Shown here one piece after another: positions 1-8,884 of a DNA stretch of 64,000 nt. The DNA lies in the NCBI RefSeq assembly GCF_033878955.1, contig NZ_CP138858.1, forward strand, positions 4,429,001 through 4,493,000, written 5' to 3'. Position 1 is the stretch's first letter; each line of letters starts with the position of its first letter. A program made the translations under genes and the position numbers. The notes under the pieces were generated by a model. That model was not told the origin of the DNA, ran no database searches, and saw only the letters and a program-made list of their open reading frames with translations. Source of the DNA: Coraliomargarita algicola (lineage in GTDB: Bacteria; Verrucomicrobiota; Verrucomicrobiia; Opitutales; Coraliomargaritaceae).

Positions 1-1026
1 TATATCGGGAAGCGTTTTATAATTCTAATTCCGACGCTCTCAGTGGTTTCTTTGGTGATTTTTTATATTATTCAACTGCCACCGGGGGATTACGTGGAAA
101 CACGCATCTTACAGCTGCGTTTGACTGGTGATGAGGCGGCAATCGAGCAAGTCGAAGAATTGAGACAGAGCTTTCACTTGGATGAACCTTTTTTCCAGCA
201 GTACAGCCGATGGATCGGTTTAACATGGTTTACCAGTTTTGATGAAGGTGATAAGGGGCTGTTACAAGGGTACATGGGGCGGTCTATGGAAACGGAGACG
301 ACTGTTAATTCACTGGTGGGAGATCGTCTTATTCTGACACTATTAGTCTCTTTCTTTACCGTTATGTTTACTTGGGCACTTGCTATCCCGATTGGGATCT
401 ATTCAGCCGTGCGTCAGTATTCGTTTGCGGATTATATTTTCACCACAGTTGGTTTTATCGGTATGTGTGTGCCAAACTTTCTGCTTGCGATCGTATTAAT
501 GTATTGGAGCACGAAGGACCTTGGCGTGAACGTTACGGGGCTCTTTTCTCCGGAATACGCAGCGATGCCAGGTTGGTCTTGGGGCAAGGTGCTTGACCTG
601 ATGACTCATATTTGGGTGCCGGTTATTGTGATCGGCACCGCAGGCACTGCGGGGATGATTCGAGTGATGCGTGGGAATTTACTGGATGAACTTCGTAAGC
701 CTTATGTGACCACAGCGCTTGCCAAGGGTGTGCGTCCTTTCCGGCTATTGATGAAATATCCGGTTCGCTTGGCATTGAATCCATTTATCTCGGGGATTGG
801 TAGTATCTTTCCTCAATTGATATCTGGTGGCGCGATCATTGCGATTGTATTGAGTCTGCCGATGTTGGGGCCGTTGTTGCTACAAGGACTGATGACCCAA
901 GATGTTTATCTCGCGGGCTCGATGCTCATGGTGCTCAGTTTATTAGGTGTCTTTGGCACCTTGGTGAGTGATTTATTGCTATTATGGTTGGATCCTCGGA
1001 TTCGTATGGAAGGAGGTGCCAAGTGA
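1..1026 (+). CDS. ABC importer permease, DppB/OppB type (5' truncated by window edge)
   Basis: Inner-membrane permease of a peptide/nickel/oligosaccharide-type ABC importer. The reading frame is open from base 1 (YIGKRFIILIPTLSVVS), which matches the usual N-terminal helix of this family, so the GTG at 43 is internal and the true start lies left of the window. The FLLAIVLMYW and MLMVLSLLGVFGTLVSDLLLLWLDPRIR segments are typical helices; the final DPRIR is a family hallmark. The EAA-like cytoplasmic loop is around TALAKGVRPFRLLMKYPVR. The stop overlaps the next gene by 4 bp, so it is the first visible gene of a four-gene transport operon. A solute-binding protein gene is expected upstream. In polysaccharide degraders such 'dipeptide' transporters often carry oligosaccharides; the adjacent fucosidase supports that here, by inference only. 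Confidence 0.9.
   Translation, partial: YIGKRFIILIPTLSVVSLVIFYIIQLPPGDYVETRILQLRLTGDEAAIEQVEELRQSFHLDEPFFQQYSRWIGLTWFTSFDEGDKGLLQGYMGRSMETETTVNSLVGDRLILTLLVSFFTVMFTWALAIPIGIYSAVRQYSFADYIFTTVGFIGMCVPNFLLAIVLMYWSTKDLGVNVTGLFSPEYAAMPGWSWGKVLDLMTHIWVPVIVIGTAGTAGMIRVMRGNLLDELRKPYVTTALAKGVRPFRLLMKYPVRLALNPFISGIGSIFPQLISGGAIIAIVLSLPMLGPLLLQGLMTQDVYLAGSMLMVLSLLGVFGTLVSDLLLLWLDPRIRMEGGAK
1011..1016 (+). promoter_or_regulatory. Strong Shine-Dalgarno fixing the GTG start at 1023
   Basis: AGGAGG lies six bases before GTG at 1023, inside the end of the first permease gene. It favours GTG 1023 over the longer in-frame start at 984, which would add 13 residues that look unlike the family. Confidence 0.7.
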
Positions 1027-2201
1027 AGCCTGTGATCGATGAAAGCAATTCTATAGAGAACATGATGCCCACGGAGGAAAACCCCATTGTCGGGAATCTT
1101 GAAGACAGTAGTGAATCGAATTTGGCCACTTATTCTCAGTGGCAGTTGATTCGCCGGAACTTTGCGTATCATCGACTTGCTTTGATTTCTTTGTTTCTCT
1201 TGGGGATACTATATTGTATGGCAGGCCTTGCTGAATTCGTAGCGACGGGGGACCCCGGTAAGATCGAAGTTGATTATATTTATTGTCCACCTCAATCACC
1301 TCAGTGGAGCCTTTCAGAGGGCCTACATTATCAGGAACTGACTCGGCAGACCGATCCGATTTCTCTTAAACAATACTATACAGTAACGGGGAGCACGGTC
1401 CCTCTTGGTTTTTTCGTTAAAGGGGAGACGTATCACTTGTTTGGATTGATCCCATGGGATCGTCACTTGTTCGGACCTTCTGTTTTGGGAGCGGATGGTG
1501 AACCCATCCCATATTATTTCCTTGGTGGGGATGAATACGGGCGAGATGTTTTCAGCCGTTTGATTTATGGGTCGCGTATTAGTTTATCGATTGGTCTATT
1601 TTCGATCGTAGTCACCTTCCTGCTAGGAACAGTCATTGGCGGTATCTCAGGCTATGTAGGTGGGCGCGTTGATAACATGATTCAACGACTCATTGAGGTG
1701 ATTAATTCATTTCCTCATTTGCCCCTATGGCTGGCGTTTGCTGCGGTTGTTCCAGGTGATTGGTCGCCATTGAAGACCTATTTCGCGATTACTATCTTAT
1801 TGAGTTTATTGGCTTGGACAGGCCTAGCGCGTGTGGTTCGAGGTAAGATTCTCTCTCTTCGAGAAGAGGATTATGCAGTCGCCGCTCGACTATTAGGTGC
1901 GGGCGATGGGCGTGTTCTGTTTCGGCATTTATTGCCAGGTTTTACCAGTCACATCATTGTGAGTCTATCGTTGAGTGTGCCAGCGATGATTTTGGCAGAA
2001 ACAACATTGAGCTTTCTAGGACTGGGTTTGCGGCCTCCGGTGGTTTGGGGAGTCATGCTCCAGGAAGCGATGAATATCGATGTCGTGGCCAATTACCCGT
2101 GGCTATTGCTTCCAGTCTTTATGATTATTATGACTGTGATGTGCTTTAACTTTGTCGGGGATGGCATGCGTGACGCAGCCGATCCTTATGCCTCCCGCTA
2201 G
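1023..2201 (+). CDS. ABC importer permease, DppC/OppC type
   Basis: Second inner-membrane permease, 392 residues from GTG 1023. The start overlaps the upstream stop (GTGA) and has a strong ribosome site. The sequence has the N-terminal OppC helix (HRLALISLFLLGILY), a long periplasmic insertion (roughly residues 60-165) and then the conserved GGDEYGRDVFSRLIYGSRIS stretch that starts the membrane domain. The EAA loop AARLLGAGDGRVLFRHLLPG contacts the ATPases. The C-terminus NFVGDGMRDAADP is typical of DppC. The roughly 100-residue periplasmic insertion is larger than in E. coli DppC and recalls the long OppC-like forms of some bacteria. Translationally coupled to the first permease. Confidence 0.9.
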   Translation: MKPVIDESNSIENMMPTEENPIVGNLEDSSESNLATYSQWQLIRRNFAYHRLALISLFLLGILYCMAGLAEFVATGDPGKIEVDYIYCPPQSPQWSLSEGLHYQELTRQTDPISLKQYYTVTGSTVPLGFFVKGETYHLFGLIPWDRHLFGPSVLGADGEPIPYYFLGGDEYGRDVFSRLIYGSRISLSIGLFSIVVTFLLGTVIGGISGYVGGRVDNMIQRLIEVINSFPHLPLWLAFAAVVPGDWSPLKTYFAITILLSLLAWTGLARVVRGKILSLREEDYAVAARLLGAGDGRVLFRHLLPGFTSHIIVSLSLSVPAMILAETTLSFLGLGLRPPVVWGVMLQEAMNIDVVANYPWLLLPVFMIIMTVMCFNFVGDGMRDAADPYASR

Positions 2202-2222
2202 ATTCACTTTTTCTACTTTTTT

Positions 2223-3293
2223 ATGTCCTCTCATTCTGCAGCCATTGAAACCCCAGCGTCAGATACTATTCTCCGTATTCGTAATCTAAGGACATGCTTT
2301 CCGAGCGAGGAGGGCGAGGTGCCTGCGGTCAACGATGTGAGCCTTACATTAAAACGAGGCAAGGTTTTGGCGATTGTAGGAGAGTCTGGTTGTGGCAAGA
2401 GCGTGACATCCAATTCGATCCTGCGCCTGATTCGTCCACCAGGGCGAATTGCTGGAGGAGAAATTATGTATTACCCGAGTCATGGGGAGCCCTTTGATGT
2501 TTTAAAGCTCCCGGAAAAGTCTGATGAGCTCTATGATTTAAGAGGGGGTGCCATCAGCATGATCTTTCAGGAACCAATGACGGCCCTGAGTCCCGTGCAT
2601 TCGGTCGGGAATCAAATCATTGAAGCGATTCGATTGCACCAGCAGGTGAGCAAGCGAGAAGCGCGTGAGATGACGATCGAAATGCTCCGAGAAGTGGGCA
2701 TCCCGGGAGCGGAGCGACGTGTCGATCAATACCCGCACGAACTCAGTGGTGGTATGCGACAACGTGTGGTGATTGCGATGGCATTAGTGTGCCGTCCTGA
2801 AATTTTGATTGCTGATGAGCCGACGACTGCACTGGACGTTTCAATTCAAGCGCAGATTCTTAAGTTGATTAAGCAATTACAAGAGGCGCGCAATGCGTCG
2901 GTGATTTTTATTACGCATGACCTGGGAGTGGTGGCGCAAGTGGCCGACGAGGTTGCTGTCATGTACCCTGGGCGAGTGATTGAATCTGGCTCTGTGCGCG
3001 ACGTATTAAAGCGTCCGAAGCATCCCTACACGCGCGGACTTTTGAATTCTTTGCCTGGCGTGAATCAGGCACCAGGCGAGCGCTTATCGGCGATTCGAGG
3101 CAGCGTTCCCGCATTGACGGCGATACCGAAAGGATGTCCATTCCATACACGTTGTGAGTTCGCCTTAGGTGGGCTCTGTGATGTGGGGGATGCCCCAGAG
3201 ATGGTCTTGTCAGATACGGGAAGTGATGCGGCTTGTCTGCGACTTGATGCGATTCCTGCATTTGCTCAGCCAGTGAAGGAGAGGACCGTATGA
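2223..3293 (+). CDS. ABC importer ATPase, DppD/OppD type
   Basis: Cytoplasmic ATPase subunit, 356 residues. Walker A GESGCGKS is at 53-60, the Q-loop FQEPMTALSP near 115, the ABC signature LSGGMRQR at 174-181, Walker B ILIADEPTTALD from 194, and the switch histidine is in ITHDLG. The C-terminal oligopeptide-transporter extension is present (KHPYTRGLLNSLPG, then CPFHTRCEFA), including the cysteines that in some relatives bind an Fe-S cluster. Lies 21 bp after the permease gene and overlaps the next ATPase gene by 4 bp (ATGA), so the two ATPases are coupled and probably form the heterodimer that powers the permeases. Confidence 0.93.
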   Translation: MSSHSAAIETPASDTILRIRNLRTCFPSEEGEVPAVNDVSLTLKRGKVLAIVGESGCGKSVTSNSILRLIRPPGRIAGGEIMYYPSHGEPFDVLKLPEKSDELYDLRGGAISMIFQEPMTALSPVHSVGNQIIEAIRLHQQVSKREAREMTIEMLREVGIPGAERRVDQYPHELSGGMRQRVVIAMALVCRPEILIADEPTTALDVSIQAQILKLIKQLQEARNASVIFITHDLGVVAQVADEVAVMYPGRVIESGSVRDVLKRPKHPYTRGLLNSLPGVNQAPGERLSAIRGSVPALTAIPKGCPFHTRCEFALGGLCDVGDAPEMVLSDTGSDAACLRLDAIPAFAQPVKERTV

Positions 3294-4339
3294 ATCATTC
3301 AATAAAAGCCGATCACTTAAATGCTACACCTGTCGAGGGCACACAACCATTGTTGCAGGTGCGCAATTTGTGCAAATATTTCCCAGTCTATAGCCAGGGC
3401 TTTGTTCGAAAAGAAATTTCGAAAATTAAAGCAGTCGATCAAGTCAGCTTCGATTTGATGCCTGGAGAAACTCTAGGGCTGGTCGGGGAAAGTGGTTCCG
3501 GTAAGACCACCTGTGCACGTTCAATTCTACGTGCACTCAGGCCGACATCAGGTGAAGTCATCATGAATCTACCTGATGGGCGCCGCCTTGATCTGGCTCA
3601 GCTTTCCAATAAAGCGCTGAAGCCGCTGCGTCAGCAGATGCAGATGATTTTTCAGGACCCCTATGCGTCGCTCAACCCTCGCATGACAGTGGGAGATATT
3701 GTAGCTGAGCCGATGAAGATTCATGGCTTAGCTAAAGGGAGTGAGCTGGATGATCGTGTGGAGCGCATCCTTGGTAAAGTAGGCTTGAAACCAGAGCATC
3801 GTCATCGTTATCCCCATGCATTCAGCGGGGGGCAACGCCAGCGAGTGGGAATTGCCCGTGCTCTAATCATGAATCCTTCACTAGTTGTGGCCGATGAGGC
3901 GGTGTCTGCACTCGATGTGTCCGTTCAGGCGCAGGTGATTAACTTGCTTGGAGATCTGCAGGAAGAGTTTGGACTGACTTATATCTTTGTAGCACATGAT
4001 CTCAGTGTGGTTCGGCATCTCTGTGACAAGGTCGCGGTGATGTATGCAGGACGCATCGTGGAGATGGCTTCTTCCGCTGCACTCTTTGAGGATCCAAAGC
4101 ATCCTTATACACGTTCGCTATTAAGTGCAGTGCCATATCCCGATCCGGATATTACAATGGAGTTTGAGTTGGGAGGCGAAGTCGCTGATGCGGGGAACCT
4201 GCCTTCCGGTTGTAGTTTCCATCCCCGGTGCAAGGACTGTTTTGAACCCTGTGATCAGAGAACGCCTCAGTTAGAGACGATGCCCGATGGTGCTCAAGTT
4301 GCCTGCCACTTATGCTCCCAAGCGAATGTATCGAAATAG
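3290..4339 (+). CDS. ABC importer ATPase, DppF/OppF type
   Basis: Second ATPase subunit, 349 residues. Walker A GESGSGKTT is at 66-74, the Q-loop is in IFQDPYASLNPRM, the signature is FSGGQRQR and the switch region is VAHDLSVVRHLCD. Walker B reads VVADEAVSALD, where DEPVSALD is usual; the Pro to Ala change after the catalytic Glu is tolerated in the family but noticeable. The C-terminal oligopeptide-type extension (KHPYTRSLLSAVP, then GCSFHPRCKDC) is intact. Starts inside the stop of the partner ATPase. The fucosidase gene follows after 33 bp and may be in the same transcript. Confidence 0.93.
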   Translation: MNHSIKADHLNATPVEGTQPLLQVRNLCKYFPVYSQGFVRKEISKIKAVDQVSFDLMPGETLGLVGESGSGKTTCARSILRALRPTSGEVIMNLPDGRRLDLAQLSNKALKPLRQQMQMIFQDPYASLNPRMTVGDIVAEPMKIHGLAKGSELDDRVERILGKVGLKPEHRHRYPHAFSGGQRQRVGIARALIMNPSLVVADEAVSALDVSVQAQVINLLGDLQEEFGLTYIFVAHDLSVVRHLCDKVAVMYAGRIVEMASSAALFEDPKHPYTRSLLSAVPYPDPDITMEFELGGEVADAGNLPSGCSFHPRCKDCFEPCDQRTPQLETMPDGAQVACHLCSQANVSK

Positions 4340-4372
4340 AATGGTCGAATTCAAATCTGTTAATATTTTAGT

Positions 4373-5704
4373 ATGAAGTTATCACACCCAGTTCCATCGA
4401 CTGCGCAACTCGCATGGCAGCGCACCGAAACAAATGCGTTTTTTCATTTTAGCCCTAATACATTTACAGGACTGGAGTGGGGGGATGGTTCGGAGTCTCC
4501 GGCTATATTTAATCCAACACAATTGGACTGCCGACAGTGGGCGAGAGCCGCTAAGCAGGGCGGCTTGCGCATTGCGATTTTGACAGCAAAGCATCATGAC
4601 GGGTTTTGTCTGTGGCCCACTAAAACGACCGAGCATTCTGTGAAATCATCGCCATGGAAGAATGGAAAAGGCGATGTTGTGCGTGAGTTTGTCGATGCGT
4701 GTCGCTGCGAAGGTCTGATGGTCGGGCTATATTTATCACCATGGGATCGGCATGAGCAGTGTTATGGCGATTCGCCTCGCTACAATGACTTTTACTGTGC
4801 GCAACTAGAGGAGCTCTTGACGAACTATGGTGAGTTACATGAGGTGTGGTTTGATGGTGCTTGCGTCAAGGGGCCCAATGGCGAGATGCAGGAATATGAT
4901 TGGGAGCGTTATTTTGCTTTGGTGAAGCAGTTACAACCGAACGCCGTGACTTTTGGTGATGGTGGCACAGACGTTCGCTGGGTGGGGAATGAGCTAGGGA
5001 TTGCGGGGGAAACGAGTTGGTCGACGATAGACCCTGATTTTATCAAGTATCCAGGAGACTCGGGTATTGCTCAAGCTGTTGGTGCGGTCGCAACCGTCGA
5101 TAAGGAGCAACGTTTGAGAGAGGGCGATGCTCCCGATGCTTGTGCGTTAAGAGTTTGGCGTGCGGTTGAGTGCGATGTGTCGATTCGGCCAGGATGGTTT
5201 TATCATCCCGAAGAAGATGATCAGGTGAGAAGTCCGGAGGGGCTGATTCAATTGTATTTTGAGAGCGTCGGGAGAAATGGCGTCTTATTACTTAATTTGC
5301 CGATTACACCAGAAGGCTTGCTGCATGAGACGGACGCTAAAAATCTTGAAGCTTATAATATTGAGAAGAAACGGATATTTACTGATGACTTAGTTAAATC
5401 TGTCGTTGCATCGGAGACTACGGAAGAGCTGAGTCCTGAGGCCCCGTGGATCGTGAATGTTAGCCTGCTCGGTAAGCGCGCTGTGACGGTATTATGCCTT
5501 CAAGAGGCAGTTGAGCATGGTCAACGCATCGCAGAGCATCACGTAGAAGTGAATGAGGGGGGCGAGTGGCGCACGCTTGTGCGTGGGACCACTGTTGGTT
5601 ATAAGAGATTATATCGTTTCGATCCCATCGAGTGCGCCGAGTTGAGAGTTGTTGTGACTCAATTATTTGGAGCACCGCAATTCTCGGATATAGGCGCCTT
5701 CTAA
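4373..5704 (+). CDS. Alpha-L-fucosidase, GH29 (cytoplasmic)
   Basis: Retaining glycoside hydrolase predicted to release alpha-L-fucose; 443 residues. The (beta/alpha)8 barrel begins directly at the N-terminus (AFFHFSPNTFTGLEWGDG). The conserved TAKHHDGFCLW is at 71-81 and VWFDGA carries the presumed nucleophile Asp161. A short beta-sandwich tail follows residue 330. There is no signal peptide, so it should act in the cytoplasm on imported oligosaccharides. Located 33 bp after the ABC transporter operon in the same direction, which suggests that transporter feeds it fucosylated substrate (inference). GC3 is moderate, unlike the second, GC-rich GH29 downstream. Confidence 0.88.
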   Translation: MKLSHPVPSTAQLAWQRTETNAFFHFSPNTFTGLEWGDGSESPAIFNPTQLDCRQWARAAKQGGLRIAILTAKHHDGFCLWPTKTTEHSVKSSPWKNGKGDVVREFVDACRCEGLMVGLYLSPWDRHEQCYGDSPRYNDFYCAQLEELLTNYGELHEVWFDGACVKGPNGEMQEYDWERYFALVKQLQPNAVTFGDGGTDVRWVGNELGIAGETSWSTIDPDFIKYPGDSGIAQAVGAVATVDKEQRLREGDAPDACALRVWRAVECDVSIRPGWFYHPEEDDQVRSPEGLIQLYFESVGRNGVLLLNLPITPEGLLHETDAKNLEAYNIEKKRIFTDDLVKSVVASETTEELSPEAPWIVNVSLLGKRAVTVLCLQEAVEHGQRIAEHHVEVNEGGEWRTLVRGTTVGYKRLYRFDPIECAELRVVVTQLFGAPQFSDIGAF

Positions 5705-6120
5705 TATACCCGCGAGCAGTTTGAGAATTGGGGATCCATCCCATTTGGTTAAAAAGATGGTTTAAGCTCGCAAGTGGCCATTGTGGGCACGGCTAAGCTT
5801 AAATGGTGTGGAGGAGGATCTTGCGCGGTGGGCGCTTTGATACAATTATGCTAGAAAGAGTCGTCAGCAGACAGAGATCAACACATCCTTTTTTTATACT
5901 TGTTGCCTAGAATGAAAGCCATGCCGGATGGAGCATGGACTGCTGCCCATATTTGCGGTTTAGCCGTTTTGTTAGTCCTGACGTCTGGCTTCTCGTTCGT
6001 TGTCGCTACTTCAGCTTCGAACTCATACTTTAACTTTTATACGTGATAGGCAGGAGGGGGCGCTTTTGTTACTCTATGTGTTTCTCATTGAAGGAAGCCC
6101 TTTGTTCAATTTATAATCCT
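5705..6120 (+). other. Intergenic region between the two fucosidase genes
   Basis: 416 bp without a convincing gene. One small ORF (5912-6046, 44 codons) would encode a peptide with one hydrophobic stretch, but it lacks a ribosome site and no relative is recognised. No strong terminator hairpin with a T-run was seen. The promoter of the secreted fucosidase must lie here because its composition and signal peptide set it apart from the upstream operon. Confidence 0.4.
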
Positions 6121-7866
6121 ATGAAGCCAATCATTCCATTCGTCCTATCGGGGCTGCTTGCGAGCCAAGCCTTGACCCACGCCAATGAAATCACACCGGA
6201 AACGGATGCTGCGTATCAGGAGCGCATGCAGTGGTTCACGGATGCCAAGTTCGGACTCTTTATCCACTATGGCGTCTATTCGATCCTCGGAGGGGAATGG
6301 CAGGGCGAAGAGATCCGCGGCTATGCGGAATGGATCCAGCGCTGGGGCAAAATTACGCCGGAAGCATACATTCCGCTGGCGGCCGATTTCAGTCCCGACG
6401 CGCTCGATGCGGACGCCTGGGTGAAGCGGGCCAAAGAGGCTGGCATGAAATACATGGTCATTACGACCAAGCACCACGAGGGCTTCTGCCTCTGGGATAG
6501 CGGCTACACGGAGTATGACCTCGGTGAGGCGACCGCGTTTAACCGTGACATTTTGGGCGAGTTGAAGGCCGCGTGTGAGAAATACGGGATCGCATTCGGC
6601 ACTTACTATTCGATCATCGACTGGCACCATCCTTCGCAGATTGCCGAGCAGGCCACGAACAAGCCGCCGATGCGCGATAAGGAAGGCTACGTCACTTATA
6701 TGAAGGCCCAGCTCAAGGAGCTGGTCGAGCGCTATGATCCCGCCATCATGTGGTTCGACGGCGACTGGACGCCTTGGTGGACGATGGATGACGGCGTCGA
6801 TCTTTATAACTATCTTCGTGAGCTCAGCCCCGATATGATCATTAATAACCGCGTCTCCAAGCGGAAGCAGTTCAAGAAAGACTTTGGCACGCCCGAAAAC
6901 TTTACCCCCGGTGCGGCGCTCGATCATGCCTGGGAGTCCTGCTGGACGGTGAATCACTCCTGGGGCTTTAAGAAGAGTGACACTAAATGGAAGAGCACCG
7001 AGGAGTTGATTCAGAAGTTGATCGATATCGTGGTCAAGGGGGGCAATTTATTGCTCAACGTCGGCCCGCAAGCCGATGGCTCCTGGCCGGAGATGTCGAT
7101 CCAGCAGTTTGAAGAAATGGGGGAGTGGACCTCTGCGCACAGTGAAGCAGTCTACGAGGCTGAATTTGTGGCCGTTCCTGAACAAGTCTGGGGACGCGTG
7201 GCGCAGGCCCAAGGGGCAACTGCGGCGTCCGGCGAGCTCTTTCTCTATGTTTTCGATTGGCCCCAGTCCGGAAAACTGACGCTGAACGATGTTCAATTCG
7301 ATGAGGCGCAGGCCTACACCTACGACCAGCAAGTGCTTCCGTTGATTCGCACGAAAAAGGGCCCGGTGATCGAACTGTCAACCCTCGAGCCGACGGAGTA
7401 TGCGACCGTGCTGCGCCTCGAATATGAAGGCCTGCAGAGCGCGAAAGCATCCATCGATGGCTACAGCTTCTCGGGCGACGAGCTTGTGTTACAAGCTTCA
7501 GCGGCGAAGCTAAGCGGACCGGAAATCAAATTGGTGGATAACAGCTATATCGGTTTCTGGACCGATCCACAGGCCACCGCGACCTGGAAAATGAACGTGC
7601 CTGCTCCAGGCACCTTCCGCGTGAAGGCGCTCTATGCCTGTGCCGATAAATATGACGGCAGCGAGGTGCAGCTCACGCTCGACGGCACGACGCTAAGCGC
7701 GACCGTGCCTGCGACTAAAAATTGGAATCGCTACGAGCTCCTGAATCTGGGCGAGATCGAACTCAATCAGGTCGGTACTTTCGACTGTCAGGTCGGTTTC
7801 GGCAAGGCGCACAAGGTAGCACTGTTCAACCTGAAGACCCTCATCTTTGAGCCAGTTGGAGAGTAG
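6121..7866 (+). CDS. Secreted alpha-L-fucosidase, GH29, with C-terminal sandwich domain
   Basis: 581 residues from ATG 6121; the longer frame from 6043 only adds residues before a clean signal peptide (IIPFVLSGLLASQALTHA). GH29 signatures: FGLFIHYGVYSILGGEW (44-60), TTKHHEGFCLWDSGY (115-129) and MWFDGDW with nucleophile Asp213. WTVNHSWGF and LLLNVGPQADGSWP are also typical of the family. The last roughly 110 residues form an Ig/carbohydrate-binding-like sandwich (from GPEIKLVDNSYIGFW). Expected in the periplasm or outside the cell. The gene is clearly richer in G/C at third codon positions than its neighbours, has long antisense open frames as a result, and may have a different history from the adjacent GH29. 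Confidence 0.9.
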   Translation: MKPIIPFVLSGLLASQALTHANEITPETDAAYQERMQWFTDAKFGLFIHYGVYSILGGEWQGEEIRGYAEWIQRWGKITPEAYIPLAADFSPDALDADAWVKRAKEAGMKYMVITTKHHEGFCLWDSGYTEYDLGEATAFNRDILGELKAACEKYGIAFGTYYSIIDWHHPSQIAEQATNKPPMRDKEGYVTYMKAQLKELVERYDPAIMWFDGDWTPWWTMDDGVDLYNYLRELSPDMIINNRVSKRKQFKKDFGTPENFTPGAALDHAWESCWTVNHSWGFKKSDTKWKSTEELIQKLIDIVVKGGNLLLNVGPQADGSWPEMSIQQFEEMGEWTSAHSEAVYEAEFVAVPEQVWGRVAQAQGATAASGELFLYVFDWPQSGKLTLNDVQFDEAQAYTYDQQVLPLIRTKKGPVIELSTLEPTEYATVLRLEYEGLQSAKASIDGYSFSGDELVLQASAAKLSGPEIKLVDNSYIGFWTDPQATATWKMNVPAPGTFRVKALYACADKYDGSEVQLTLDGTTLSATVPATKNWNRYELLNLGEIELNQVGTFDCQVGFGKAHKVALFNLKTLIFEPVGE

Positions 7867-8099
7867 GGGGGCTTTGCCTCGGGCTGGGAGAACGAGGTGC
7901 GGTAGCCTTTGTGCATCTTGAAGTTTATGTTCTACAGCTGTTTATGGAAGCGAGTTGTGTCCGTTTAGTCGACAAAATCAGGAGGAAGCAGTCAAATTTT
8001 CTTAGATTTTTTTGCGTGAATCGTTCGCATGGTCACAACTATGAATTATGATCGCTACCTGCTAACCACATACAGAACCAAAAACATAAAGTAAATCAC

Positions 8100-8740
8100 A
8101 TGAAAAAAACACTACCTAAGTCCCTTGCGATCCTGTTGCCCGCGCTTCCACTGCTTTCGCTGACAGTGAACGCACAAAGCGTCGTTTTTAACGGAAGTTT
8201 TGAATTTGCGAACGCAGCTCAAGCAGCGGGTACTGAAACACCAACTACGGGCGGAACCTTTGGTTGGACCGTCGATAACAGCACTGTGTTGCCTTCGGAG
8301 TCCGTTGGTGATGGTAATTTCTTCAATCAAGAGGCTAGCGATGGAAGCTATTTGTTGAACATGAATGTGAATGGTAGCTATGCAGAGCAAACTTTAACAT
8401 TGGTGGAAGGGACCACATACAATGTCTCGTTCGATTGGAATCTTGGTGTGAACGGAGCTAATACCAGCTCGGCTACGATGTCGGTTTTATTGGGGGGGGG
8501 AATGTGTTCACCTCAGATTCAGTTGACGAAACTGCTGATAACCAATGGAACAGCGAATCCTTCACCCTGACTGGATTAGCATCTGGCAATACGATTCGTT
8601 TCGTTGCCAATATCACAAGTAATGTACAGACGGATGTTTATTTCGACAATGTTGTTGTGAGTGCTGTCCCTGAATCTTCTGCTTATGGATTATTGATGGG
8701 GCTGGCAGGCTTGGGCTTTATTTTGAAGCGTCGTCGCTAG
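8100..8740 (+). pseudogene. PEP-CTERM anchored surface protein, frameshifted at a G9 run
   Basis: One protein split over two frames: signal peptide plus beta-sandwich N-terminal part (8100 to about 8492) and C-terminal part (frame of 8504-8740). A tract of nine G at 8492-8500 lies exactly where the frames switch; ten G would restore one 213-residue protein. The start MKKTLPKSLAILLPALPLL and AQS is a signal peptide. The body (FNGSFEF, GTTYNVSFDWNLGVNG, VYFDNVVV) resembles the DUF642/CBM-like fold of many PEP-CTERM proteins. The end VPESSAYGLLMGLAGLGFILKRRR is a PEP-CTERM sorting signal: VPE, transmembrane helix, basic tail. Probably exported and processed by an exosortase. Could be a sequencing error, a phase-variable gene or a pseudogene. 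Confidence 0.8.
8492..8500 (+). repeat. G9 homopolymer inside the PEP-CTERM gene
   Basis: Nine consecutive G bases at the exact frame-switch point of the PEP-CTERM coding sequence. Such tracts are prone to slipped-strand change in cells and to miscounting in sequencing. Confidence 0.9.
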
Positions 8741-8884
8741 TTGGATATTCTCTTTTCAAGATACAGCTTCGGAAGGCTCGGTCACCCGATTAGATTTCTA
8801 ATTCTTATGCCGTCTGGCTCTGCGCAGGAGCCCGCGATTTGGATGCTTGGCTCCTGCGCATGGCTTGTCGGGGCTGATTCGAGT

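Noticed and set aside
5912..6046. 44-codon ORF with a hydrophobic stretch
   Set aside because: No ribosome site and no relative recognised; kept only as a note in the intergenic entry.
6145..6957. 270-codon minus-strand open frame
   Set aside because: Lies antisense within the GC-rich GH29 gene; composition reflects codon shadow, no family features.
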